A stretch of DNA of 64,000 nt from Streptomyces iranensis (lineage in GTDB: Bacteria; Actinomycetota; Actinomycetes; Streptomycetales; Streptomycetaceae). The translations under genes were made by a program, and so were the position numbers. Shown in pieces: positions 24,581-32,845 of the stretch. How positions within the stretch are numbered: position 1 is the stretch's first letter; each line of letters opens with the position of its first letter. The DNA lies in assembly GCF_017874715.1 (NCBI RefSeq), contig NZ_JAGGLR010000009.1, forward strand, positions 62,001-126,000, given 5' to 3'. The notes beneath the pieces are model-generated. The model did not search any database and was not told the origin of the DNA. It saw nothing but the letters and a program-made list of their open reading frames with translations.

Positions 24581-24702
24581 CGCTCGCCGAGCCGGTGAGC
24601 GCACCGGCTCGGTGAGCGCCCGGGTGGCGTAACAGCGGTGGGTGCCGCGGCGGCCGGGGTGAGATCGTCGGACGGGAACCGGACCGGCGAAGGAGAGAAC
24701 AG

Positions 24703-25671
24703 ATGGCCACCACCGCTCCGGCCCGCCCCGTCCTCGAACCCGCCGCCGCGGCGTTCGCCGAGGCCACCGCCAAACCGCCGTATCCGTATCAGGTGACGCC
24801 CGCCGAGGGCCGTCGAACGCTCGACGAGGTGCAGTCCGGCGAGATGCCCAAACCCGAGGTGGACGAGGAGTGGATCAGCGTCGGGGGCGTCCCGGCGGGC
24901 GGCGTCAGGGCACGGATCGTACGCCCTCCGAAGGCCGTCGGCACCCTCCCGGCGATCCTCTACATCCACGGCGCGGGCTGGGTGTTCGGCAACGCCCACA
25001 CCCATGACCGACTGGTCCGGGAGCTGGCCGTCCGGGTGGGCGCCGCGGTCGTCTTCCCCGAGTACGACCTCTCCCCCGAGGCCCACTACCCGGTGGCGGT
25101 GGAGCAGAGCTACGCGGTGGGCCAGTGGATCGTGGCCCACGGCGAGGGCGCGGGGCTCGACGCCTCCCGGATCGCGGTGGTCGGGGACTCGGTGGGCGGC
25201 AACATGGCCATCGCCCTCACCCTGCTCGCCAAGGAGCGCGGCGATCTGCCGCTGGTGCGGCAGGTGCTCTTCTACCCGGTGACCGACGCCGCCTTCGACA
25301 CCGGCTCCTACGAGCAGTTCGCCGAGGGCTACTTCCTCACCCGTGAGGCGATGAAGTGGTTCTGGGACCAGTACACCACCGACCCGGCGCAGCGCTCCGA
25401 GATCACCGCCTCCCCGCTGCGCGCCACCCCCGACCAGCTCGCCGGGCTGCCGCCCGCCCTGGTCATCACCGGCGAGGCGGATGTGCTGCGCGACGAGGGC
25501 GAGGCGTACGCGGCCAAGCTGCGGGAGGCAGGGGTGCCGGTCACCGCCCTGCGGATGCAGGGGATCATCCATGACTTCCTGATGCTGGACGCGCTGCGCG
25601 ACACCCGGGCCGCACGGGCGGCGCTCACCCTGGCCGTGGACACCCTGCGGGACTCACTGGGCACCGCCTGA
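24703..25671 (+). CDS. Alpha/beta-hydrolase esterase (HSL family)
   Basis: 322 residues, ATG after GGAGAG. The oxyanion motif is HGAGW (HGGG in most family members) at about residue 90, the nucleophile motif GDSVGGN at about 165, the Asp in GEADVLRDEGE and the His in GIIHDFLML complete the hormone-sensitive-lipase-type triad. No signal peptide is present. The substrate is unknown; this group takes short-chain esters or lactones. It is transcribed alone, and convergent to the HhH-GPD gene. Confidence 0.9.
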   Translation: MATTAPARPVLEPAAAAFAEATAKPPYPYQVTPAEGRRTLDEVQSGEMPKPEVDEEWISVGGVPAGGVRARIVRPPKAVGTLPAILYIHGAGWVFGNAHTHDRLVRELAVRVGAAVVFPEYDLSPEAHYPVAVEQSYAVGQWIVAHGEGAGLDASRIAVVGDSVGGNMAIALTLLAKERGDLPLVRQVLFYPVTDAAFDTGSYEQFAEGYFLTREAMKWFWDQYTTDPAQRSEITASPLRATPDQLAGLPPALVITGEADVLRDEGEAYAAKLREAGVPVTALRMQGIIHDFLMLDALRDTRAARAALTLAVDTLRDSLGTA

Positions 25672-25706
25672 AAAACCCCGCCCGCACCGAATCGAATTGA
25701 ACGCCC

Positions 25707-25722
25707 CGCCTCAGCGCCTCAG
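25707..25722 (-). repeat. 8-bp tandem duplication across the glycosylase stop
   Basis: cgcctcag occurs twice in a row; the second copy contains the minus-strand stop (25719-25721), so a second stop follows at once. Short enough to be chance alone, but in the same place as the longer cases. Confidence 0.7.
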
Positions 25723-26318
25723 GTGCCGCCCTTCGCCTGCTCCGTCTGCTTCGCCTGCCGCTTGAGCTCCTGCTTGTGGGCGCGGACCTTGTCCAGCGAC
25801 TCGGGCCCGGTGATGTCGGCCACCGAGCGATACGCGCCCTCCTCGCCGTACGCCCCGGCCGCCTCGCGCCAGCCCTCCGGCCGCACCCCCATCCGCTTCC
25901 CCAGCAGCGCGAGGAAGATCTGCGCCTTCTGCTTGCCGAAGCCGGGCAGCTCGTTCAGCCGCCGGAGCAGCTCCTGACCCGAGGAGACTTCGCGCCACAG
26001 GGCGGTCGGGTCGCCCCCGTAGCGCTCGGCCAGATACCGGCACAGCTGCTGGATACGCCCCGCCATCGAGCCCGGGTAGCGATGCACGGCGGGCTTCTCC
26101 GACAGCAGCGCCGCGAACCCCTCGGGGTCGTGGGCGGCGATCTCCTGGGCGTCCAGGTCGTCCCCGCCCAGGCGCCGCGCGATGGTGTACGGACCGGAGA
26201 ACGCCCATTCCATGGGCACCTGCTGATCGAGCAGCATCCCGATCATCAGGGCCAGGGGATCGCGCTCGAGCAGGGCGTCCGCCTCGGGCTGCTGGGCGAG
26301 ACGAAGGCGTGCGTTCAT
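25719..26318 (-). CDS. HhH-GPD-type base-excision repair protein
   Basis: 199 residues from ATG (MNARLRLAQQPEAD). The HhH-GPD fold is seen in LMIGMLLDQQVPMEWAF at about 22-40 and the hairpin LNELPGFGKQKAQIFLALLG at about 115-135. It lacks the four cysteines of the EndoIII/MutY iron-sulfur loop and is shorter than those enzymes, as in the actinobacterial single-domain group. It probably removes damaged bases; substrate not known. The C-terminus is a Lys/Gln-rich helix. Confidence 0.85.
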   Translation of the reverse strand: MNARLRLAQQPEADALLERDPLALMIGMLLDQQVPMEWAFSGPYTIARRLGGDDLDAQEIAAHDPEGFAALLSEKPAVHRYPGSMAGRIQQLCRYLAERYGGDPTALWREVSSGQELLRRLNELPGFGKQKAQIFLALLGKRMGVRPEGWREAAGAYGEEGAYRSVADITGPESLDKVRAHKQELKRQAKQTEQAKGGT

Positions 26319-26479
26319 CCCGTGTGGATACCCCGCCACGGCCGGAACGAAGCACCTGAAACCCGCATACCACCCAAAAGCGCTCACACCATCACCAATT
26401 TGGTCGAATTGCGAGGTGTCAGGGCCCATGCGAATCTGGTGGCGACCGCCGTGACATCGGACCACGGAGGCGAGTGACC

Positions 26480-27265
26480 ATGTCAGCAACCGCGACTCGC
26501 CAACGACGCCATGACGACACTCCCGACACCGGCGGTGCCTTCCTGCGTCTGTCCCGGCTCCCGTCCGGGCCCGAACGCGACGCGCTGCGCGAGTCGATCA
26601 TCTGCGCCTGGCTGCCCGTCGCCAAACGCCTGGCGCTGCGCTTCCGCAACAAGGGCGAGAACATGGAGGACCTCACCCAGGTCGCCTCGCTGGCCCTGGT
26701 GAAGGCCGTCGACCGCTACGACCCCGACCTCGGCCACGCCTTCCCCTCCTATGCGATCCCCGTCATCACGGGCGAGCTCAAGCGCCACTTCCGCGACTAT
26801 CTGTGGACCCTGCACATCCCCCGCAACATCCAGGAGGTCCGCTCCCGCACCCGCTCCGCGCGCGACGCGCTGGAGCAGGAGCTCGGCGGGCGCACCCCCA
26901 CCATCCACGAGATCTGTCTGCGCACCGGTATGGCCCAGGAGGATGTGAAGGCCGGTCTGGAGGCCAGCGCCTCCTGCACCCCGCTCTCCCTCAACGCCGC
27001 CGTCCAGGGCGCCGAGGAGCGGCTGCTCGCCGAGACGGTGGGCGCGGACGACGCCGCGATCGAACGCGTCGTCAACCGTGAGGCGCTGCGGGTGCTGATC
27101 GCCGAGCTGTCGGAGCAGGACCGTTACGTGCTCTATCTGAGGTTCTTCGCGGGGCTTTCGCAGAGCCAGATCGGTGAGATCCTGGGCTTCTCCCAAATGC
27201 ACATATCCCGCAGGCTCTCCCGGCTCTACAGCGAGCTGCGGCAAGGGCTCATGGCCTACGCCTAG
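26480..27265 (+). CDS. SigB/SigF/SigG-family RNA polymerase sigma factor
   Basis: 261 residues from the ATG 9 bases after ACGGAGG. Region 2 (RFRNKGENMEDLTQVASLAL, then RYDPDLGHAFPSYAIP) begins near 50, region 3 covers RHFRDYLWTLHIPRNIQEVR, and region 4 at the end contains LSQSQIGEILGFSQMHISRR. These are the SigB-type stress and development sigma factors, usually held by RsbW-like anti-sigma kinases. One RsbW-type gene lies at 41838, but it is not adjacent, so partnership is open. Confidence 0.92.
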   Translation: MSATATRQRRHDDTPDTGGAFLRLSRLPSGPERDALRESIICAWLPVAKRLALRFRNKGENMEDLTQVASLALVKAVDRYDPDLGHAFPSYAIPVITGELKRHFRDYLWTLHIPRNIQEVRSRTRSARDALEQELGGRTPTIHEICLRTGMAQEDVKAGLEASASCTPLSLNAAVQGAEERLLAETVGADDAAIERVVNREALRVLIAELSEQDRYVLYLRFFAGLSQSQIGEILGFSQMHISRRLSRLYSELRQGLMAYA

Positions 27266-27269
27266 CGAC

Positions 27270-27317
27270 AGCGACAGCCCGTCGCCCAGCGGCAGCCCGT
27301 CCGCCAGCGGCAGCACC
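27270..27317 (+). repeat. 18-bp tandem repeat just after the sigma-factor stop
   Basis: agcgacagcccgtcgccc, agcggcagcccgtccgcc and a partial agcggcagcacc run head to tail beginning four bases after the TAG stop. An agcgac pair overlaps the start of the array. Confidence 0.9.
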
Positions 27318-27348
27318 AACCCGCGCAACCCCCGGCAGGAGGTGGCCG

Positions 27349-28017
27349 ATGCGCTCCGAGACCGCCCGTATCGCCGCGGACGACGCCATGCTCGTGGGCG
27401 ATCTGGCCCTTCCCGAGCAGCCCATCGGCGTCGTCGCGTTCGCCCACGGCAGCGGCAGCTCCCGGCACAGCCCGCGCAACCGCGCGGTGGCCCGGGTGCT
27501 GCAGGACGCGGATCTGGCCACCCTGCTGTTCGATCTGCTCACCGAGGCCGAGGAGCGGGTGGACGCGATCACCGCCGAACTGCGCTTCGACATCCCGCTG
27601 CTGGGCCGCCGGCTGGGGGCCGCCGTGAACTGGCTCGACGGGCACCCGGCCACCTCCGGGCTGCCGGTGGGGCTGTTCGGCGCCAGTACGGGCGCGGCGG
27701 CGGCGCTGACGGCCGCCGCGGAGCGGCCGGAGCGGGTGGCGGCCGTGGTCTCCCGCGGCGGTCGGCCCGATCTCGCGGGCGGCGCGCTGAACCGGGTGCG
27801 GGCGCCGGTGCTGCTCATCGTGGGCGGTGACGACCACGAGGTGCTGCGGCTCAACCAGCAGGCGGCCGCCATGCTCGCCGCCCCGCAGGAGATCCATGTG
27901 GTGCCCGGGGCGAGCCATCTCTTCGAGGAGCCCGGCACCCTGGAGCAGGCCGCCGAGGCGGCGCGCGACTGGTTCGTACGGATGGCCAAACGCCCGGCCC
28001 GGGGCGGCAAGCGGTGA
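27349..28017 (+). CDS. Alpha/beta hydrolase, dienelactone-hydrolase type
   Basis: 222 residues; a GGAGGTGG box lies just before the ATG. AFAHGSGSSRHSPRN is the oxyanion loop, GLFGASTGAAAAL the nucleophile elbow (Ser, with Thr-Gly after it), VGGDDHEVL the acid and GASHLFEEP the catalytic His. It is a small soluble hydrolase of the predicted dienelactone-hydrolase/phosphoribosyl-type group; substrate unknown. It follows the sigma factor by 83 bases on the same strand and may be one of its targets or a co-transcribed gene. Confidence 0.85.
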   Translation: MRSETARIAADDAMLVGDLALPEQPIGVVAFAHGSGSSRHSPRNRAVARVLQDADLATLLFDLLTEAEERVDAITAELRFDIPLLGRRLGAAVNWLDGHPATSGLPVGLFGASTGAAAALTAAAERPERVAAVVSRGGRPDLAGGALNRVRAPVLLIVGGDDHEVLRLNQQAAAMLAAPQEIHVVPGASHLFEEPGTLEQAAEAARDWFVRMAKRPARGGKR

Positions 28018-28049
28018 CGCATGGCGGCCAAGCAGGTCAGAGGTAGTCC

Positions 28050-28070
28050 TCCGCTACGGATCCGCTACGG
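28050..28070 (-). repeat. 11-bp tandem duplication across the ligase stop
   Basis: tccgctacgga followed by tccgctacgg. The ligase stop (plus-strand cta, 28065-28067) is in the second copy, so a second stop follows 11 bases later on the minus strand. Confidence 0.85.
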
Positions 28071-29138
28071 CCCCGGGGGCGAGCCCAGCACCTGCCCCAG
28101 ATCGTAGGAGACCGGCTCCTCCAGCTGGTCGTAAGTGCACTGCGGGGGCTCCCGGTCCGGCCGCCAGCGGCGGAAGCGGGCGGTGTGCCGGAAGCGGCGG
28201 CTCTGCATGTGGTCGTAGGCCACCTCGCACACCCGCTCCGGGCGCAGCGGCACCCACGACAGATCCTTGACCCCGGTCCAGCGACTGGGCGCGCCCGGCA
28301 TCCGGCCCTCGGCATGGGCCTCCTCGCGCGCCCAGTCGGCCCACGGGTGGCCCTCGACGGTCGCCATGCGCAGCGGCTCCAGCTCGGCCAGCAGCTCCTG
28401 GCGGCGGCGCGCGGAGAAGGCGGCGCTGACGCCCACGTGCTGGAGGCGGCCGGTGTCGTCGTACAGGCCGAGCAGCAGGGAGCCGATGCCCTGGCCGGAC
28501 TTGTGGACGCGGTACCCGGCCACCACACAGTCCGCCGTGCGCTCGTGCTTGACCTTGACCATCACGCGTTCACCCGGGCGGTAGCGGAGGTCGGGGCTCT
28601 TGGCCACCACGCCGTCGAGCCCCGCCCCCTCGTAACTCTCGAACCACTGCCGGGCCACCTCGAGATCGTCGGTGCAGGGGGCCAGGTGCACCGGATCCTC
28701 GGCGTGGCGCAGCGCCTCGGTGAGGGCCGCGCGGCGCTCGCTCTGCGGGGTGTCCAGCAGCGAGGCGTCGCCGAGGGCGAGGAGGTCGAAGGCGACAAAG
28801 CTGGCCGGGGTGTGCTCCGCCAGCATCCGCACCCGGGAGTCGGCGGGGTGGATCCGCTCCAGGAGGGCGTCGAAGTCCAGCCGCCCCTCCCGCACGATGA
28901 CGATCTCGCCGTCCAGGACGCAGCGCGGCGGGAGGTTGGCGAGCAGCGCCTCGGCCAGTTCGGGGAAGTAGCGGGTGAGCGGCTTGGTGGTGCGGCTGCT
29001 GACCTCGATCTCGTCCCCGTCGCGGAAGACGATGGCCCGGAAGCCGTCCCATTTGCCCTCGTAGACCATCCCGGGCGGGATGGTGGCCACGGCCTTGGCC
29101 AGCATCGGCTCGACGGGAGGCATCACCGGAAGGTCCAT
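28065..29138 (-). CDS. ATP-dependent DNA ligase (LigC/LigD-ligase type)
   Basis: 357 residues. The adenylation Lys is in EGKWDGFR (K29); CVLDGEIVI, FVAFDLLAL, LDGVVAKS and VMVKVKHERTADCVV are motifs III to V of nucleotidyltransferase ligases, and the OB domain follows with SLLLGLYDDTGRLQHVG. There is no N-terminal DNA-binding domain, so it matches the stand-alone LigC or the ligase third of LigD used in bacterial end joining. The polymerase part is encoded divergently next door. No Ku gene is visible in this window. Confidence 0.9.
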   Translation of the reverse strand: MDLPVMPPVEPMLAKAVATIPPGMVYEGKWDGFRAIVFRDGDEIEVSSRTTKPLTRYFPELAEALLANLPPRCVLDGEIVIVREGRLDFDALLERIHPADSRVRMLAEHTPASFVAFDLLALGDASLLDTPQSERRAALTEALRHAEDPVHLAPCTDDLEVARQWFESYEGAGLDGVVAKSPDLRYRPGERVMVKVKHERTADCVVAGYRVHKSGQGIGSLLLGLYDDTGRLQHVGVSAAFSARRRQELLAELEPLRMATVEGHPWADWAREEAHAEGRMPGAPSRWTGVKDLSWVPLRPERVCEVAYDHMQSRRFRHTARFRRWRPDREPPQCTYDQLEEPVSYDLGQVLGSPPGP

Positions 29139-29204
29139 GACGTCCGATTGTGCTCCTGTGGCGGGCCGGGCGCCCGCCGGGAGGCGGCCCCGCGCGGGCG
29201 GGCC

Positions 29205-29210
29205 TAGCGT
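29205..29210 (+). promoter_or_regulatory. Possible -10 of leaderless polymerase-domain transcript
   Basis: TAGCGT, then six bases, then the ATG of the LigD polymerase-domain gene, with no Shine-Dalgarno. The same TAGCGT-N6-ATG layout occurs at 61637. Confidence 0.5.
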
Positions 29211-29216
29211 GTCCGT

Positions 29217-30221
29217 ATGGGAGAGTCGGTGGAGCTCACGGTCGGCGGTCGCACGGTGCGGGTGACCAACCCCGGGAAGGTGTACTTCCCGGAGCGCGGG
29301 TTCACCAAGCTGGACCTCGCCCGCTACTACCTGGCGGTCGGCGAGGGCGCGCTGCGGGCGCTGCGGGACCGGCCGACGACGCTGGAGCGCTATCCGGACG
29401 GGGTGGACGGGGAGTCGTTCTTCCAGAAGCGGGCCCCGAAGAACCTCCCGGAGTGGATTCCGACGGGCCGGATCTCCTTCCCCAGCGGGCGGCACGCGGA
29501 CGAGATCTGCCCCACCGAGACGGCCGCCGTGGTGTGGGCGGCGAATCTGGGCAGCCTGACCTTCCATCCGTGGCCGGTGCGGCGCGGGGACACCGAACAC
29601 CCCGATGAGCTGCGGATCGACCTCGACCCGCAGCCGGGCACCGACTACGGGGACGCGGTACGGGCCGCGGGAGAGCTGCGCGAGGTGCTGGACGAGCTGG
29701 GGCTGCGCGGGTGGCCCAAGACCTCGGGCGGCCGGGGGCTGCATGTCTTCGTCCCGATCGCGCCGGAGTGGACCTTCACCCAGGTGCGGCGGTCCGCGAT
29801 CGCGATCGCGCGGGAGCTGGAGCGGCGGGCTCCGGAGCGGGTGACCACCAAGTGGTGGAAGGAGGAGCGCGGCGAGAAGATCTTCGTGGACTACAACCAG
29901 ACCGCCCGCGACCGCACCATCGCCAGCGCCTATTCGGTACGCCCCCGCCCCCATGCCCCGGTCTCCGCGCCGCTGCGCTGGGAGGAGGTCCCCGACGCCC
30001 GGCCGCGCGACTTCGATCTGGCCACCATGCCGGTGCGCTACCGCGAGCTGGGCGATGTGCACGCGGACATGGACGAGCACATCTTCCGCCTGGAGGCCGC
30101 GCTGGAGCTGGCCGCGCGGGACGAGCGGGAGCACGGTCTGGGCGACCTCCCGTATCCGCCGGAGCATCCGAAGGTGAAGGGCGAGCCGAAGCGGGTGCAG
30201 CCGAGCCGCGCCAAGAAGTGA
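29217..30221 (+). CDS. LigD-type primase/polymerase domain protein
   Basis: 334 residues. VRVTNPGKVYFPERGFTK and the TLERYPDGVDGESFFQK stretch start the PolDom fold; LRIDLDP gives the two metal-binding aspartates, and KTSGGRGLHVFVPI the His/Arg motif; IFVDYNQTARDRTIASAYSV follows. This is an archaeo-eukaryotic primase-like polymerase that fills gaps during non-homologous end joining. It stands alone and divergent from the ligase gene across 78 bp, so LigD activities are split over two proteins, as in other Streptomyces. The nuclease part is absent. Confidence 0.92.
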   Translation: MGESVELTVGGRTVRVTNPGKVYFPERGFTKLDLARYYLAVGEGALRALRDRPTTLERYPDGVDGESFFQKRAPKNLPEWIPTGRISFPSGRHADEICPTETAAVVWAANLGSLTFHPWPVRRGDTEHPDELRIDLDPQPGTDYGDAVRAAGELREVLDELGLRGWPKTSGGRGLHVFVPIAPEWTFTQVRRSAIAIARELERRAPERVTTKWWKEERGEKIFVDYNQTARDRTIASAYSVRPRPHAPVSAPLRWEEVPDARPRDFDLATMPVRYRELGDVHADMDEHIFRLEAALELAARDEREHGLGDLPYPPEHPKVKGEPKRVQPSRAKK

Positions 30222-30255
30222 TGGCCGGATCCTCAGCGGCTGCGAGAATCGCGCC

Positions 30256-31272
30256 ATGTCCGTCTTCATCCGCCCCGGCCGCCATCGGGTGGCGGTCCTG
30301 GTCCGCCACGGGCTGCTGCCGTTCGAGCTGGGCATCGCGCACCGGCTGTTCGGCCGCGCCGTATCGGCCGCGGGCGAGCCGCTGTACGAGGTGGTGACCT
30401 GCGCGCTGGTCCCCGGTGAGGTGCGTACGGACTCCGACGTCACGATGAACGTCGCACACGGCCCGGAGGCGCTGGCGGAGGCCGACACCGTGCTCGTCCC
30501 GGCCGCCAACGAACCGGACGCACCGCAGACCGAGGGCAAGCTGGACGCCCCGCTCACCGGCGCCTTCGCCCGGATCCGCCCCGGCGCCCGGATCGCCTCG
30601 ATCTGCACGGGGGCGTTCGTCCTGGCGGCCGCGGGGCTGCTGGACGGCCGCCGGGCGACCACCCACTGGCAGGAGGCCGACCGGTTCCGGGAGCTGTTCC
30701 CGGCCGTCGCCCTCGACCCGGACGTCCTCTACGCGGACGAGGGCGAGGTGCTGACCTCGGCCGGGGACGCCGCCGGTATCGATCTGGTCCTCCACATCAT
30801 CCGGCGCGACCATGGCGCGGCGGTGGCGGGCGAGGTGGCCCGCGCCTCGGTGGTGGCCCCGCATCGCGACGGCGGCCAGGCGCAGTTCATCCGGCGGCCG
30901 GTGCCGGAGCGGCGCGGTGGCTCCACCGGTGCGGCCCGCGCCTGGGCGCTGACCCGGCTCGACCGTCCGCTGACCCTGCGGGAGCTGGCCGAGCGGGAGT
31001 CGATGAGCGTACGGACCTTCTCCCGGCGGTTCCGGGACGAGGTGGGGATGACCCCGGTGCAGTGGCTGACCCAGCGGCGCCTCGAGCGCGCCCGGCAGCT
31101 GCTGGAGGAGAGCGATCTGCCGGTGGACCGGATCGCGGCGGACGCGGGGTTCGGCACCGCCGCCTCGCTGCGGCAGCATCTGCACACCGCCCTCGGGGTG
31201 TCACCGAGCGCCTACCGCGCCACCTTCCGGGGCAGCGCCGCTCATCCCCGAGGGGTGTCCGACGGATCTTGA
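30256..31272 (+). CDS. GlxA-type AraC-family regulator with DJ-1/PfpI domain
   Basis: 338 residues. The DJ-1/PfpI-like half (10-190) includes GARIASICTGAFVLAAAGLL with a Cys in the nucleophile-elbow position and TTHWQEADRF. The AraC half (230-325) has LTLRELAERESMSVRTFSRR and RIAADAGFGTAASLRQHLHT, the two helix-turn-helices. Regulators of this type respond to small metabolites; target unknown. A GAGAAT hexamer six bases before the ATG and no ribosome site suggest leaderless translation. It starts 34 bases after the polymerase gene. Confidence 0.9.
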   Translation: MSVFIRPGRHRVAVLVRHGLLPFELGIAHRLFGRAVSAAGEPLYEVVTCALVPGEVRTDSDVTMNVAHGPEALAEADTVLVPAANEPDAPQTEGKLDAPLTGAFARIRPGARIASICTGAFVLAAAGLLDGRRATTHWQEADRFRELFPAVALDPDVLYADEGEVLTSAGDAAGIDLVLHIIRRDHGAAVAGEVARASVVAPHRDGGQAQFIRRPVPERRGGSTGAARAWALTRLDRPLTLRELAERESMSVRTFSRRFRDEVGMTPVQWLTQRRLERARQLLEESDLPVDRIAADAGFGTAASLRQHLHTALGVSPSAYRATFRGSAAHPRGVSDGS

Positions 31273-31409
31273 CGCCTGCGGCGGGTCGCACCCCTCCCCG
31301 TCCCTTTCCGAAACCGGTGCTCGACCCCGATGCCGCCGCCGCTGCGGCCGGGGCCCGAGCTCAGAGACCACGGAGTGGTCGACCATGGTGGGGTGGTACA
31401 TTCCCTCGA

Positions 31410-32327
31410 ATGGAGGGTGGCAAGTCCGATGCGGTCGCCTCGGCCGCCAGTCGCCGTCACGTGGGTGGCGAGCTGGTGTCCGCCACCACGGCTGACGCCC
31501 GCTCCGCCCGAATCGAGCTGCTGCGGCGCCACTCCAGTGGCACGATCGAGTGGCGCTTCCGGCAGCCCAAGCTCGCGTTGTTCTGGTTCCGCCATGGCGT
31601 CCGGCGATTTCAGCTGAACGTTGACGACCGGCCCTTTGCCGCCAAGGTCTCGGCGACCTCCGGTCTCTGCTTCTTCCCGTCCCACGTGGAGATCGACGGC
31701 GAATTCGTCGTCGACGACTACTGCGACTACACGGTGGTGCTCTTCGAGCCGGGCCTCCTGGCCGACCGCGGGATTCCGCTGCCGAAGCGTCCGGTCGTGG
31801 GATTCGACCATGCGACGATGACGGGGAGCCTGCGGGAACTGTCACGCCAGGCCGGTCAGCCGGACCGCCTGTTCCGGCTGTACTTCGAAGGCTGGGCCAT
31901 GCAGTCGCTCGCTCAGCTGTCCCGGCTCACCGGCCGCGTCGCTCCGCGGACATCGGCGATGCCCGGCGGTCTGCCCGCCCCGAGCCTTCACCGAGTCGAG
32001 GAATACGTCCGGCTCAACCTCGGCAAGAGCATCACGATCGACGACCTGGCGTACGTGGCGGGCTTCAGCAGACGCCACTTCATGCGTTCCTTCAAGCAGA
32101 GCGTCGGTCTGAGCCCGTTGCGTTACGTGCAGTCGCTGCGTATCGAGGAGTCGAAACGTCTGCTGGCCATGAGCCCCAGGTCCATCACGGCCATCGCGAC
32201 CGACTGCGGCTTCAGCCACCTCCAGCACTTCAGCACATCATTCCGGCAGGTGACCGGCATGTCCCCCTCCGCGTTCCGCCGCGAGGCCGAGCTCGGCGGA
32301 CGGTACGACGTTCCGCCGGTGTCGTAG
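31410..32327 (+). CDS. AraC-family transcriptional regulator
   Basis: 305 residues from an ATG that lacks a clear ribosome site; TACATT ends seven bases before it, so a leaderless message is possible. The C-terminal 100 residues hold SITIDDLAYVAGFSRRHFMR and SITAIATDCGFSHLQHFSTS, both AraC recognition units. The N-terminal part (about 30-190) is a cupin-like sensor half. It stands 121 bases before the tautomerase gene on the same strand and could regulate the tautomerase/acetoacetyl-CoA synthetase pair. Ligand unknown. Confidence 0.88.
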   Translation: MEGGKSDAVASAASRRHVGGELVSATTADARSARIELLRRHSSGTIEWRFRQPKLALFWFRHGVRRFQLNVDDRPFAAKVSATSGLCFFPSHVEIDGEFVVDDYCDYTVVLFEPGLLADRGIPLPKRPVVGFDHATMTGSLRELSRQAGQPDRLFRLYFEGWAMQSLAQLSRLTGRVAPRTSAMPGGLPAPSLHRVEEYVRLNLGKSITIDDLAYVAGFSRRHFMRSFKQSVGLSPLRYVQSLRIEESKRLLAMSPRSITAIATDCGFSHLQHFSTSFRQVTGMSPSAFRREAELGGRYDVPPVS

Positions 32328-32448
32328 GCGGATCGCGGCGACAAGGCACTCTGACGCACATCATGGCCACCTCGTAGAAGCGCGACGCACGTTCTTCGTT
32401 CAGGGTTCTCCGTACAGCACGTCACATCCCCTGGAACCGGAGGACCGG

Positions 32449-32820
32449 ATGCCTGTCATCCAGTGCGAGAACCGAGCCGGGTTCGCCCCCGACGTCAAGG
32501 CGAAGCTGGCGGACGAGATCACCGCCGTCGTACGCGACGTCATCAAGTCGCCGATGGACCTCATCAGCGTGATCTTCCACGACCTGCCGCCGGAGAGCAC
32601 CTACCGTTCGGGGGCGCCGACCGACGAGACGCTCATCTTCGCCCACATCCGCGCGGGCCGCAGCGACGAGGCCATCCAGAGCCTGCTGAAGAGCATCAGC
32701 GAGGCGTGGAGCCGGATCACCGGGGACTCCGAGGACAACATCGAACTGGCGGTACAGCAGTACCCCGCGAAGTTCACGATGCGCGGCGGCCGGCGCCTGC
32801 CGGAACCGCCCATCGTCTGA
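32449..32820 (+). CDS. Tautomerase-superfamily protein
   Basis: 123 residues, ATG after GGAACCGGAGG. Pro2 follows Met1, so removal of Met exposes the N-terminal proline base that catalyses in 4-oxalocrotonate tautomerase and relatives. ITAVVRDVIKSPMDLISVIF and the second half ENIELAVQQYPAKFTM indicate a double-length subunit rather than the 60-residue form. It may isomerise an enol or act as a dehalogenase-like hydratase; the adjacent acetoacetyl-CoA synthetase suggests beta-keto acid or ring-cleavage metabolism (inference). Confidence 0.8.
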   Translation: MPVIQCENRAGFAPDVKAKLADEITAVVRDVIKSPMDLISVIFHDLPPESTYRSGAPTDETLIFAHIRAGRSDEAIQSLLKSISEAWSRITGDSEDNIELAVQQYPAKFTMRGGRRLPEPPIV

Positions 32821-32845
32821 CCCGCGGCAGAGCAGGAAAGGTGAC

